From Halisarca cf. caerulea (lineage: Eukaryota; Porifera; Demospongiae; Chondrillida; Halisarcidae): DNA of 64,000 bases. How positions within the stretch are numbered: the stretch's first letter is position 1; each line of letters opens with the position of its first letter. The notes beneath the pieces were generated by a model. The model saw only the letters and a program-made list of their open reading frames with translations, ran no database searches and was not told the origin of the DNA. The stretch is from contig CAUJGJ010000332.1 of the NCBI GenBank assembly GCA_963170055.1, forward strand, positions 1,988,501 to 2,052,500. Direction: 5' to 3'. Of this stretch, positions 37,401 to 51,339 are shown piece after piece. The translations under genes and the position numbers were made by a program.

Positions 37401-40400
37401 AGAAGGAAAGGGAGGTTTGTTCAGCATCTTGTGTACTTCTGTGATAGCATAAACGTGAAATTCGCTTTCTTAAATGCAAAAGCCTACAGATACGGAGCTT
37501 ATGCGTGCGTTTCCGAAAGATGCAAGATTCCACGGTATATAAAGTGAGGGTGGTAACACTCACGAAATTGTGATTGAACGCGAGTTTAAAGAGATGCAAA
37601 TGCATTTTCTTCGAAGGTTCCTTCTAAGACCCCATAATAGATGATAACTGCACATACAATGGAGCAAAGCCTGAAACACATGCACCAAAATAGCCAGATA
37701 TGTTAACAGTTTGTAAAGAATAGTTATAAGATGCAGTCCTGATCTCGAAGAGGTTCTGCCTTCTGGATGAAGTAACGAGCGAATATTTCTCACAACAAGG
37801 ATTGCATGTCCTTGTCCAAGTGTCCTTGTTGCTCTCAATCCATTCTCAAAGCAGGTAATATACATGGCTTCTTCGTGGTGGGCCTGCCCATAGCTCAACA
37901 GTTGCTTTAAAACATGTTGTGGAAAATCTTTACAATATTGTGCTAAATGCGATGAATTTCACTGCAATTTGCCCTCGTCGCCGCATGAAAGATGTTTCAC
38001 ACGGCTAAACTAACTTGCTTTAGCTAACAACAAGGAATTCAGCTAGATGACCACGATTCTCGTGCATACAAAGCCTACATTTTTATACAGAAAGTACAAT
38101 AATGTTGTGCTTATGTGTGAATGTGCTGTTTTATACAGATTTGCATATGTTGAAAGCCAGTATTAACTATATTTTTGACGCTACACTAAGTAGGATTGGG
38201 AAAGCCAGTTTTATTTTATAAACTTCGTAAATGTATAACCGTCCCCTTTTTAAGTTTGTATTTCATGTTTATGAGTAGTTTATTGTGATTTAGGCGTTTA
38301 TTTGTATATGCAGTATGTGTCATAAAAAGTTCACGTAACTTAATCATAATACAATCTAATTATAATATGCTACTAAACCAAATATGATCTATTTACGATC
38401 GTAATATGATTCTGATCATACTTGGGAAAAATTTTATTATGATGATTTTAGCTGAAGTATATCATCGCACATTAAGTAAAATTATTAGCAAGAAAGCGTT
38501 GTCTAATATCACTGATTGTCTGTGCAAGGTGATACTGAGTACCTACAGCCACCATCTTTCTTGACGGCAGGGACGAATAGTTTAGGTGATCAAACCAGGC
38601 ATCAAAACAATGGACAAAGTGACATACGTACTTTGGAACTAAAATACTATTGCCAATGCTTCTGTTCATCTAAGAAGCTCTGATAGCTGTCCTTGCAGAC
38701 ATTGTGTGGATTCACTGCATTTTTCTTCAGTTACAAAGAGTTGTTCGCCAGTGCGACATTTCTCGCCTAAGAAGAATGCAACTGGACATTCAACCTTGAT
38801 GACGACTGCTAGGACAGTTTTCAGGGTATCTCAAACAAACAGTGGTAAGAGTGCGACTTTTCCTTTTCATTTAAGCGACGAATACCTAGTACGTACATAC
38901 ATATGTACCGTGCAAAATCGATGTTTCACCTAAATACGATAATTAGGATAAGACAATCATAATAAACTTGGTTTACTATCGTAGTAGGGCCCAATTACAA
39001 TCGTAATATTATACCATTACATTACAAATATGTTACGACATATAAACTTTTTTATGACACATACCGTACGTAAATACGTATGTATTGATACTAATGTTGC
39101 ATATTTTAAACATCCTTCAGCGGGAAAGATTGTTTTTGGAGGCCAAATTTCGCCAGCTGAAGTTCAGAAATGACTTCATACTCAGTATTGGTGCTTGCAA
39201 TGCAGTGACACAAAAGTATTTCACGATTGATGTTATGGATATTATTGAGGTACGTATGTTTGTGTTTGTGTATGTATTTCTTATCATGTAACGGAAAGTA
39301 TGTAATTGATAAACACTGTTGTGATAACTGAGATAGGGCAGTTGGTGTGTCATGCCAAATTTGGACCCCCCTAAATTAGGCCCTATGGGGCCAAATTTGG
39401 TTGCTGTTTTGGGCCCCATGGGGCCTAATTCAGCCTGATTCGGTTGCTGTTTTGGGCCCTACCAGGACAAAATAGGTCCCCCCTTTTATTTTGGTCCTGA
39501 AAATGTAAAGTAAGGCTGAAAAATTATAGAGTTAGTAAAAATTGTAGAAATAGAAGGGTAGGGAAAGATAAGAAGTCTTAGTAAGGAATTATAATAGAGG
39601 TCAAGGAATAAAAAGCAGTAAATTGTGGTGACATACAGTAAGCAGTATGAATCCATGCAGTACACTTTGCACATGGTAAACGCCATCGGTTTCATCTTCT
39701 CGCATGGATTGTAAAGACATGAGGATTGTTTAATCTTTCAGTGTAGAAGTTGAACAAACACAGATTCTTACTATGTGCTACCATTTTATAGGACGAGTCT
39801 GGCTACGTCAGACTATATAGCACTCAGCAAGAATCTGTGATTGTTGTACACTGGATTGAACAATCCTCACAAACGAATCGCTCTTCTTTCGATATATAAT
39901 TGACCATCGTTGACGAAGTTCTTATATACTCTCTTGTGAGTTCTTGGAGCTTCCCTCTGCAGGATAGCGGCAAGCAGTGTCTCGAGAGCAAGCAACTGAG
40001 TATCTATGTACGTACCCATAGATACTCAAATGTACGTACCGAATCGCTTTAACAAGAATTTTGTCTTCTTCAGTTCGATTTTCGTCCTTGGTTTCAGACA
40101 TTACTATCGCTTAAAATTGCTTTCGATTTTGTTCGATTTCTTCCTGTTTTGATCATTCTGTTCACGGCAATCGCTCTACTTTTGCGAATTCCAAGGGGGG
40201 CCATTTTCGGCAGGGCGGAACCTTTTTGGCACCCGCGTTATCTGCCGTTTTAGGCCCGGCGGAACCAATACGGCGGGGGGCCAAATACCGCATGACAGGT
40301 GTACATACGTATGTCTTTACTGTACAGTGGGAGATTTTATTCTTCATGATTACCTATTTATGGTTTGGTGTGCCTGTATTGGTATTGTCTTCATGCTTTA

Positions 40401-43400
40401 TTGGGAACATTAGTGTCCTCTCAAAGCTGTCAGCAAGTGTTTTCTGATTGCTGGATGTGGTCAATTTGCTAATTGTAAGTACAGAAGCTTGATTTTTTTA
40501 TCTTTAATGTAGACTGTGGATTATGACTACCATGATGCTTTGAGCAGAGCAGTGTCGGCGTTTCGTGACATTGAATACTGCTTGGGCAAAATCAGAATGG
40601 CTTCAGTTGACTCTCTTGAACAGGAAGCTAAGAAGCTGGATTTCAAAGGTGACCGCACTGGTTTTATGCAAGAAAATCAAGCTCTCTTCACTCCTCCTCC
40701 TGCTGTTCAGTTTATTCCCTATTCTGAGGAAGAGGTGAGCCTCTTTGGTATTTGTACAGTAGAACCTCATTAAGAAGAGCACTCTTAAGACAAATTTCTT
40801 GATTAACGTAGACTAGTTTTAGAGCCCTTTTGGTTAACTGTAGTACCATACCTGTATTATTTTATCCTGAAAACAAGAATTTCTTATAATAAGTACTAAT
40901 TTTGTGGATCCCTTAATGTTTATCTTTACTTGGACTGTAGGTACATACATATGTACGTAGATTTGAGAATATGGCATACATATGTATGTACGTAGGTCTC
41001 AAAAACCTTCTGGATCATAGCTCATAATAGTTTAATTGCCCTACTCTGGTAAAGTGAGTGTATTATTTAGTAGTTAAGACATACGTACGTAGGCACAAGG
41101 AGGGCTCTATGGCATATAAAATGCTGAGTTCAAGTGCATTTTATATGTTACACAGCCTGAGTGCATATGTTTTAACTACTATTGCATCTGTTGGTGGACT
41201 TTGGGCAAGCGTTCTCAACTTCCAGGAATTCAACGAAGCAATTTGAATGGTAAATATCAAGTTTCTAAAGGGAATCGCGGTAAGAATCTCAATCCCTACT
41301 TTCCTAGTTGCGATGCTAAGTTTGCTTCTTGCGGTGGTGAAAATTGGCATCTTTTGGGTTTGATTTAGATCATATTTCTTTGGAAAGCTATTCAAGGAAC
41401 ATTGCAGAGAGGTGTTTGCCTGAAATGACAGGTTTCCGAGAATGCAATTTAGACATCATAAAAAGATTTATTTAACATAATAATTATGGAGTAATTTAAT
41501 ATTACCAATTCTTTGTGAATTGCCTTTCTAATACGTATCTAGCAATTGCCATTAGAATGCAAATAGGCTGATTGCTGTTCCCACTAATTTACTAGGGTCT
41601 GTGGAGAAGCAAAAGCCAGATTTCTTATAGGTTCCTAGCGTTATTTCAGCCACACGTTCTTGGTGTCAAATTACAGCTCAGAGCATATAGAATACGAATA
41701 GGAAGGAAAACCCTGTCATTAGTGCTCACTATTAGCACAAATGGGCGTTAAATTAGAAGCTCGAAAGTGTGCCGAAAATCGACGTAATTCTCCGTATATT
41801 ATCGCATAATAACTGTATACTTGTAGTAAGATGGCCGCACGTAGAAGAACAGTCACTCTGCAGAAGCTCATTGCATGTCTTAAAGGCAATATTTCATCAA
41901 ACAAAGGCAATTTTGAGGAAATGGAAACATTCTATGAGTTCGTAGCTATCGATTATTGTCAATTGGGGGAAGAAACGAAATCGCCGTGACATGTTTATAC
42001 ATCATGTAACGTTTTGAACGATATCTCAACACGTAGCGGTCCCATGCCTGTAATTCATTCTTATTTCGATAGAGGACATGCAGAGCATTCCAGCGATACC
42101 AACATCGATAGCATCTACAACTTCATCACCCAGAAAAAAATTGTTGAATCTGAGCGTTTGCGGTTAGAATGCCATTTTCTTCGTTTCCGCCTGTTTGCAC
42201 AATGGTTGCTATGGGTTACCAAAAATTTGAAAAAATGCCTGAAATCTACAATTCTTCCTGAAGCATTTGGTGTATAACACATGCTATTTGTGTGAACTTG
42301 AAGCCTACTAGGCTTCAAGAAAGAAACCCTTACATCAATCTGATTCAATGTATGGGAAGGGTAGGAGGGTTAAGCACCTAAATGCCCATATGTTTCCCAC
42401 CAAGATCATGTCAATCAATCGTGCATGTGAACTGCCATGAACAGCAACAACATTGATCTAAAAATAGTAACGACTACTACTGAAACTAACAAGAAGATTC
42501 ATTCCATGGTACGCAATGCACAAAATGCCTCCAAATTGATAATAAATTGCTAGCAAAGGCTATGAAAAGCAAGGAATGTGACTTTCAAGTTACTTGAAGT
42601 AATAATGCTTCAAGAGCTCGGCAGAGATACCTTCTACTTCTATCTGGTGATAAACAAGTTTCTGCAGGCCCATATCTCAGGAGTAATGCATTCACTGCTC
42701 TCGCCCTTGGGTCTTGTGCAGCAAATGCGTTACTCCCTCGTGGGTATGTAGTAACTAGTAAGTATCAAGAGACCTACCAATAGTTTTTTATTGCTATAAA
42801 CATATAATTATAATGTACACTAACCTATGTATTGAATTTAGTTGCCTCATTTGAGTATGTACAGTTCTGTTAAAAGTAGTAAATATTGTGAATGATTATG
42901 TGGTGCATTCATTATTGTATTCTGCTCTTCATTAATACTGTTTTATTGTACATTTATACATATGTACATCATTCACTAGCCATCAGAGTTTATGGTGACT
43001 GAAGGTGTGGAGGGTGCTTGCAGGGGCTTACACAGAGAATTGTCCACTAAGAGAAGTACCTTGAGTGCAGAAGCTGATGAGGTATGATATTCTTACTTTG
43101 CTTTTTGACCAGATCTGCACACTTGTGTTTTCTCATCATATTTGTAGACGGCTAAAACACTTGAGCATATGAATAGCTCTGTATTGGGCAAGTACAAAGT
43201 AGTGACAGTGGCTGAAGCTCAAGTTTTACTAGAAGAGATGGCTACTGCACAGGAAACATCTCCTCATGACCTGTCAAAATCAGGTTTGTGTATGTGTGAC
43301 AGTACAAGTTTTTACCTGTACTGTTTTTATGCACTTTTCATATCTACAGCCTCATTTGAACGGGGTTTGACATTGCTGAATAAGGGCAGTCAGATTCTGG

Positions 43401-46400
43401 CAGTTGCTCAGAGAGGCAAGAGGGTGAACTTGGAGTTTACTCTGGAGGTAATTTAATGTATGAGCAGTGTGGCTAAGGATTGAAGCATATGGCTATCAAA
43501 ACTTCTTTGGAGACATTTGTGCATACATACGTATGTATATATGGTGTTTATATAGAAGCACAGTACAAGAAATCAAGTTGCCATTTGACTGCTGAATTAC
43601 GCCCGTAATTGTTGGCATAAGATGGCTGTACTTGTTAGAAATTACGCCTGTAGCAAGCTTGTAAGGTTTTACCAAAAATTGCGATTGTGCAATATAATAT
43701 GACTTTTCATAAAAATGATGGATGCATATGTAGAAGTATTCTTGACATGTAGCTGTGAACGTTTTCATCAAAGACTGGTGCAACATCTTCATCCCTAAAC
43801 TTGCTTACCTTTGACAAACTTGACAGGAATCAACAATGCTGATGAAATCCTCTTTGGACTAGCTCACGGCTGTCGTGCACACTCCATGGGTCTTGTATGC
43901 ACTTGCACTTGCACTACGAGCTTACGGTAAGCACTATGGGAGAACTCCATTCCTTTCAAAGATGATGCCTTAATTTGAACGCTTAAATTTCTAAAATATA
44001 CTACATTTCCTGTCAATTTCATTCCTATAGAGTTTCACTTCTGTGCGCATAACATTTTATTTGCCTGTAAATCTTCCGTTAAAAAAAAACAAATCCTGGC
44101 ACATAAAATGGACTGTAAAATGAGCATACGTTCAATCATGCTGCAATTATTTTACTTCAACTTTATTATTTCTTGTACCATATGTACTACTACATGTGTG
44201 CATACAATGTATTACCTGCTTATAGGTCTTTCAAAGAAAGCTACAAAACACCAATAGGCTTGCCAAGGCAGCAGCTATGTCAAACATCATTGACAGAGGA
44301 TTGAGTAAGCATAGCATGCCCTACTTATGTAAAATGATATTGCTCATAGTTGGCATTTTCTCCTTTTGCAGTGACTATTCTGGCAGGAGAGTAAGTCTTC
44401 ACTGTTGCTTTGTTGGGCAAACTTGTGTCTTTGCTTGCATTCTTATGAATGTGCCATTTTAGCGGGTATTGTATGTACATATTTGGAGTTCCTTTTTTTT
44501 TCAATGTACATAGTACATTACTACACCATGTCTGTATGTATAGGACTGTGCATTAAACAAAGTGTGGGATCCTATGTGCTTATATGATTTGTGTACTTGC
44601 ATGTGTACTGTTTGCTTAGTATTCCTGGAGAAGGAGGAATGGGTAGGAAAGTGCCATCAAAAGGACAGTCTCTGCCACAGCTGTTTAAGGGTAATCTTGT
44701 GCAATATGTCAAGGTAAGGTTTATTTGTTGGAATTCACTTGTCACAAACATATTATGTACATATAGCAAGACTATTGAGGAGTGTCAACATTTCTGGTCC
44801 AAAGATACTGATACATACATGGACATGAGAATTCCTACAGATGCCACTTTCCAGCTCAGATTCATTAGTCATGATTAACAATCTCCACAATCCGCTCATA
44901 AGAAGCTTTAAGTAGCATCCTACGTGTCTTGGTTGATGTTTCCACTTAAATAGAGAACCTTTTGTTATGGAGTTATGGAATGATCTAGTCCTCATTTTGG
45001 CTTAGCCTGAGAGAAGTAACTTGCAAGTTAAAAATGATAACCTACTTATGAATCTAGAGCTGCCATTTTTATTGTGCTGACATATACATATATAATATTG
45101 CTATTTAGAAGTGGTATGTACCTGATCAGTGCTTGCAAAGAATTATTTCTGTCTCTTCATATTGCGGTATATGCTAGCCAATAAGGCCTTCTTTGTTTAG
45201 GTAATAGTTGTATCCTGCCTTGGTGTGCTACAGCAGCCATAAAGTGCTAATTAATTGACCTCGGGCTGCGCCCTTGGTCAATTAATTAGCACTTTATGGC
45301 TGCTGTAGCACACCAAGGCAGGATACAACTATTATGTGTCATGGTGAAGCAAAACACTACAAAATGTGACAATTGACAACTACTAATTAATGAGGCATGA
45401 ATGGGTTTTGGCTGGCAGGAGATTGACAAGAACCTTGACCTGGGCTACATCAGAGTAGCAGGGCTACATTGTGAATGTAAGCCCGCTGTACTCTTTGATC
45501 CACCCAACTTTTGCCCCCCCCCCCCCCCCCCCCCCGCACCATGATACATAAGCTTCTGTATCGTTAGCACTTTCTTCCTTGGTTGATAGTGAAACCACAT
45601 CATTTCCTTCACATATTGATCAAAACCAACATTAACTTTGAGAATAGAAGCCTTTATACATTTAATGTCAAACTTCACATTAATTTATCAAGCGCTCGGT
45701 GAATGTGTAGCTATTAACCTGCCTGGTGTTGATGCAAAAGCAGTCATATTTAATTTAAAGGGACACTCCCGTCAAAATACAAGTTAAGTTCCAGAAATAG
45801 ATTCTTTTATGCTGATCCCAAAATTGCTACTGTTTTCTGCATGCACCGCTTAGTTTACGAGATATTTGCAGTTAAAACCGTAAATTACGAGTTAAAATCC
45901 GCCATGTTGGATGACGCATCGTGACGTCAAAGAGTGATGGAGCCTCGGGAAGAAGTGCTAGCACGATCGGTTTTGGGACCTGTATGAGTATTAGAAAGTG
46001 CATTTCAAGTTGTTTTTGACGACTACGGTCACATTTTCACCTCTCAGCAATAGAAATAGTGCAGATGATGCACGATATACACCATTGCTGAATTTGACCG
46101 ACTTGGGCTGCAGTTCCGCGTAATATGACCAACTTAAAACAATGAAACAAAGCCATATCGATTCTACCCTACTGTCTCCAATACCTTAGGTATCAAAAAG
46201 GATGATTTGTACCTCTTTATCTTCGCTATTTGTGTGTATTCGTACACTGTGAACTCGACGGACTGTCACTCAATGACGTCACATAATGACGTCAATTTGA
46301 GAATTTCTAAAATATCTCCTAAACTAAAGTACACATGCATAATTGGTTTGCAGCATTGGAATCAGCATCAAAGACTCTCTATTTGAAAACAAACTTTTAT

Positions 46401-49400
46401 TTTGCCTGGAGTGTCCCTTTAATTTGGCCATATTTCTATCGTACTGTTTTATATAATGCACTGAGGAAACAATGTGTTTCGACAGCTCACTGAGAATACA
46501 ATGTGCGAACGATACGATTTAGCAACTTTTAAGGGATTAATACCATGTAGTATATGGTACAGGTTACTAAAAAGTTTCCACTTCGTAATTGTAATACGAA
46601 TTTATTATGATATATTTACGACTACGATATGATGAAATTACTATCATGATACGAAGAGATAACGATCATCCTGTGTTCAGAATCTACTGAAATCACGAAG
46701 TGCTTCATAAGAAGATAAGGTGTTGATATGCGACATTTGCATGGGGAGTTCTGCAACTTCTGCTTCACGATCGAATCTGAGCTCGCGCAATAGCCATTTT
46801 GGGCAAATTTCGCAATGACGTATGTGCACATATGATTTTGTATTCGCAGTGAGAAACTCCCGGTAGATTCATCCTCGAAACTCGCCCCATGCAGTCGCTG
46901 TTGGCAGCGAAGCATAAGAAAGTTGATAATTATGTCTTACGAGCAATTTTTGTAACTTGGCAAATATAATTTGGTCATCTGCTTGCGTTTAAGCCACCAT
47001 CTTTGACCTCGTTAACTTTCGATGAGTGTGCCAATCCTGTTTTCGCCTGTATTGTGGAGTTTGTCCTTTTGTACTTGTCGTTACCTCTCCTCATGGTGCT
47101 AAACCTTCAAACAGAAGTTTCGTACAAATAGAGGGCGCGTTTAGGTACTTGTTGCACCATTGTCTGCTTCATGTAGTTGGAATACATTTCTTTATCGCTC
47201 GAATGTGAACTAGGAAACCTTACACAGCAAACGAGAGAGGTGAAAATATAGAGATATGCATTGTTTGCAAATGATGATAGAAATACGATTTCGTCCAAAT
47301 CGTCATGTTATCATTATAGTTACAATGATTTTACCATGACAATACTATGAATTTACGATCATAATATGATAGAACTTGTTTACGAATATGATACGATATG
47401 GGAACTTTTTTATGATATGTACCATATGTGTATATATATATCGTATGTGCTTTAATTCATGGTATTTCTGGATTGGAAGCCATTCGTGAAAGTTTACACC
47501 TGTGAAAGTTTAGATCAGGCTCTTGTGCAATGGCAAAATATGGTCGTCTGTGAATATAAAAAACACGAAATTACTCAAAGCCACAATCCATGAAATATAC
47601 ACCCCACAAAAATTAAAGTGTATACGGTATATACTGTAGTTTAGTGAGTATAAGTCGCTCCATGGTTTTAAATAGCATAATCATTTCATCAGCCATAATG
47701 AACTATGTATTTGGTGCATAAGTTGTACCCCATATTTTGCCAGTAAAATTAAGGCATCAAAGCTGCAACTGATCCCATAATATATGGTATGTAATCCACT
47801 GTGTGGGCGGTATCTGTTGTCTTCAAAGAGACTGCCTTGGCCCATTTCATTTACCCTGTTATTTTTAAGTGACAGTTATTGACAACTTCCTTGTCAACAG
47901 GATGATGCAACAGCAGCACACCTGCTGTACATACGGTACTGTAGGAGACAAAAGTTTGGTCACATTTGGTTTCGAAAAAACGATACGAAGCACTATTGGT
48001 TTTTGTTCCGTTTTAGTCTTCCTCTTCGTAGTGTGCTGCTTCAGTTTTCCTGTGTTAACTGCGAAGGAATTTCACGCACATATCAGCAATAGCTGACCAA
48101 CATTGGGCATTAAAGTGAGAGCGTATTTTTGATATAAGCGAGCTTCAAGGATGTCAGTTTGGCGAGTGCAATTAAAGTAAGTTCTTGTTCTTTCATTTGT
48201 GTGAGTTCCAACAATCAGGCATCATCTTCGGAAAAAAAGGATCAGCGCATCAAGGGAGTACATATTCACAGGGATAATATCATGGGTAGAATCCTTAGAA
48301 TGTGAGTGTCATCGTTGCAGGTTATATACCAGGTTAGTATACTGAACGAATTCATGGAAGATGACGAAACTACGTACTGTAACCAAGTCCACTGAAAGCT
48401 CCAAGAGAAAAAGTGTCAACCTGTAGCTCAGAATAATACTCCATTGTAGAAGAGTGCTAAGGTGGAATTGTTGAAGGAGAAAATGCTCTATTCAACACCT
48501 TGTGTTTTGTCCCGCTTCTTAACGTTTTTTACGGTTTTTCGTTAATTTCCGTTTTGTTTTATTCCGTTCCATTTCTGTACTTTCTTGCGTAAAAACAAAA
48601 ATGATTTACTGTTTTGTAAAAACAAAATGTGACCAAACTTTTGCCTCCTACCATACAATGTATACTGAGCCTATAAAGAATTTTGCGTGGTTCTTTCTCA
48701 GAACTCTTTTTGTCTACACTGATCGTTTCAGACCCCATTGAAGCATATGCAGTCTTTTAGGAGAGTAGTAGTCCCCTGAACTGAGCATTGTGAATTCTTC
48801 TTACCTTTCAACAACAACTATCACAGATAATGACTGAAATAAACTTTTATAAAAAAAAGTACTCCAGTAAGCTTTGTTTTCATGGTGTAGTATTTTCGTA
48901 CTTCTTTAACGCTGTCTTCCCTTGAGTTAAGTTATAAGTGTTATCTCCACATTTGCTGCACATGCGTATCCAATATACGTATATGTGGCATAGATGCAAG
49001 GTTCGTTGCTGAAATGGAGAGTTCTAAAGATAGTAATCCAGTGGGGATTAAAACAGTTGGCCATTGGCCAATTGCTGCGCATAGTCACAAAATGGCAGCA
49101 CAAAAATATTTTGCCTGAAACAGTGGCCAGTCGAGATTTCTGTCCTTTGATTTGGGAACTTACAAGAATCTTGAGTCCTTTCTACATTGTAAAATCTATG
49201 ATTTCCATTTAATGCATTGACTGAGCACTTTTACGTTTGAGCTCTTTAGGTTCTTACAACATAACGCTGATCGCGATAAAGCTGGGTTCACAATATGGCG
49301 CATTGCCCTGCGTTGTGTAAGTGTCACGCATTGCGTTTATTTGTGAACATTGCGCATCATGCAAACGTCTTGACACGTTGACGCACCGCACCGCAACGCA

Positions 49401-51281
49401 AGAGATGAAAAAAGTTTATCTTTGACGTGTTGACGCAAGGAAGAAAAGTCTTGTAGAGTTACGGAATAGCCATTCATTCGATCAAAACCTTTCGAAAAGG
49501 CTACAAAAGTGTCTCGAAAGTCTCTTACAAAGGCGGGGAACCAGTGAAGAGATCACTACGTTTGTTTCACTTCGAACCGTCAATGACAACTTCTCCGAGT
49601 ACATCCAAATCAGGATCTACTTCCTTGCTGAGAGCAAAATATTGAAGTGCTTAATAGGATCTGTACATTTTTTTGGCACAATTCTTAAAAATCTTGAACC
49701 ACGAATGGTAGAACGCATGCAAATTGTGAACACTTGTACGCACATATTCACGTATGTGCAGACTGACGCGACGCGTGAACGTTTGCTGATGCGTCATATT
49801 GTGAACCCGGCTTAAGGCTACGAGAGAAGTGGCCATTTTGTTACTATAAATAGTATCATTCTTTGCGTCACAATAATAAACACAGTCTTGCAGCAGAACT
49901 ACTGATTATACTAATGTTAGAACTGCAGATGTTTTGAGGTTTTAAAGAGCATTGATGAATATCTTGGCTCTCACAAAAGTTGGACTCTGATTGAAATTAT
50001 GAAACTTGTTTTTTTTTTTTTTTTTTTTTTTCATTATTTGAGTTTGGTACACACCATTCAAGCACAGATACTCTATACTTCGTTGCAAAGTATAGAGTAT
50101 CTATGATTCTGGGTGCCACTTATAGTAGCCTCTGGCTAAAGGTTCTCAAGATTAACTTAGAATACCTGATTGTATTCACTTGATAGTATGTATCATGAAC
50201 TCTTGGACTTAAAGAATGCCAAAATTACATGTCAGTCGATGTCAGGCTAAAGGCAGTTTTGATCTGACCTACGTATTTTCAGATCAAGTCTGAAAAATTA
50301 TAATCTGTACTGGTAATCGTCGTTTGGCTTGAATTTAATACTGATGAACCTTCTCTGTGAGTAAAATCCTCCTTTCCAGTGGTGTTCATAGTAGTTATAT
50401 CCCACTTTTCCTGGGTACATGGAAATATAATAAGTGTTAGGTGTTGATGCACAAGGACGCAACCTGAGTGTTAATCAACACCTATCACTTAGTGTATTCT
50501 CCATGTTCCCAACAAAAGCAGGATATAACTAATATATGTATCCCACTGCGTGGGCGGTTTCCAATATCTTCAAAGAGACCGCCTTGGGTATATTTGTGAT
50601 ATACCAGGGTATATCAATGACCCCAATTCATATACCTTGTTTTTAAGTGACAATAATTGATAGCTGCCTTGTCAACAGGATAATGCAACAGCAGTACAGC
50701 TGCTGTATGTACAATGTATACTAAGCCTACAAAGAAGTTCGTGTTGTTCTTTTGTCTACACGTATCGTTTCAAACCCATTGCGGCTTTTGCAGTCTTTTA
50801 GGAGAGCAGTAGTCCTCCATCTGAGCAATTGCCAATTTTTCTAATCCTTCGACGATGACTGTCAAGGGATAAAGACTGAAGCGAAGTTTTAGAAAGGAAC
50901 ATGTGCTCCTAGACTAGTAAGGTTTGTTTTCACGGTAGAGTATTTTCGTAGTTACTTGAAGCTGTCTTCTCTTCTATTAAGTTGAAAGCGTTCTCTTTGC
51001 ATTTGCAGCGCATACGTATCCAGTATACGGCGTAGACGCAAGGTACGTCGCTGAAATGGAAAGTTATAATCGTTGTTCGGCTTGAATTAAACACCGAAGT
51101 ACCTTCTCTGCAAGCAAAATCCTTCAAGTGGGATACATATTAGTTATACCCCGCTTTTGCTGGGTACATGGGAATATACAAAGTGTTAGGTGTTGATTAA
51201 CACTCGGGCTGTGCCCTCGTCCGTCAACACCTAACACTTAGTATATTCCCCATGTACCCAGCAAAAGCGGGGTATAACTAA

Positions 51282-51339
<58 letters not shown>

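Noticed and set aside
50930..51127. Minus-strand frame in repeat C
   Set aside because: Lies within a dispersed non-coding repeat; the copy at 47770-49030 does not preserve the frame.
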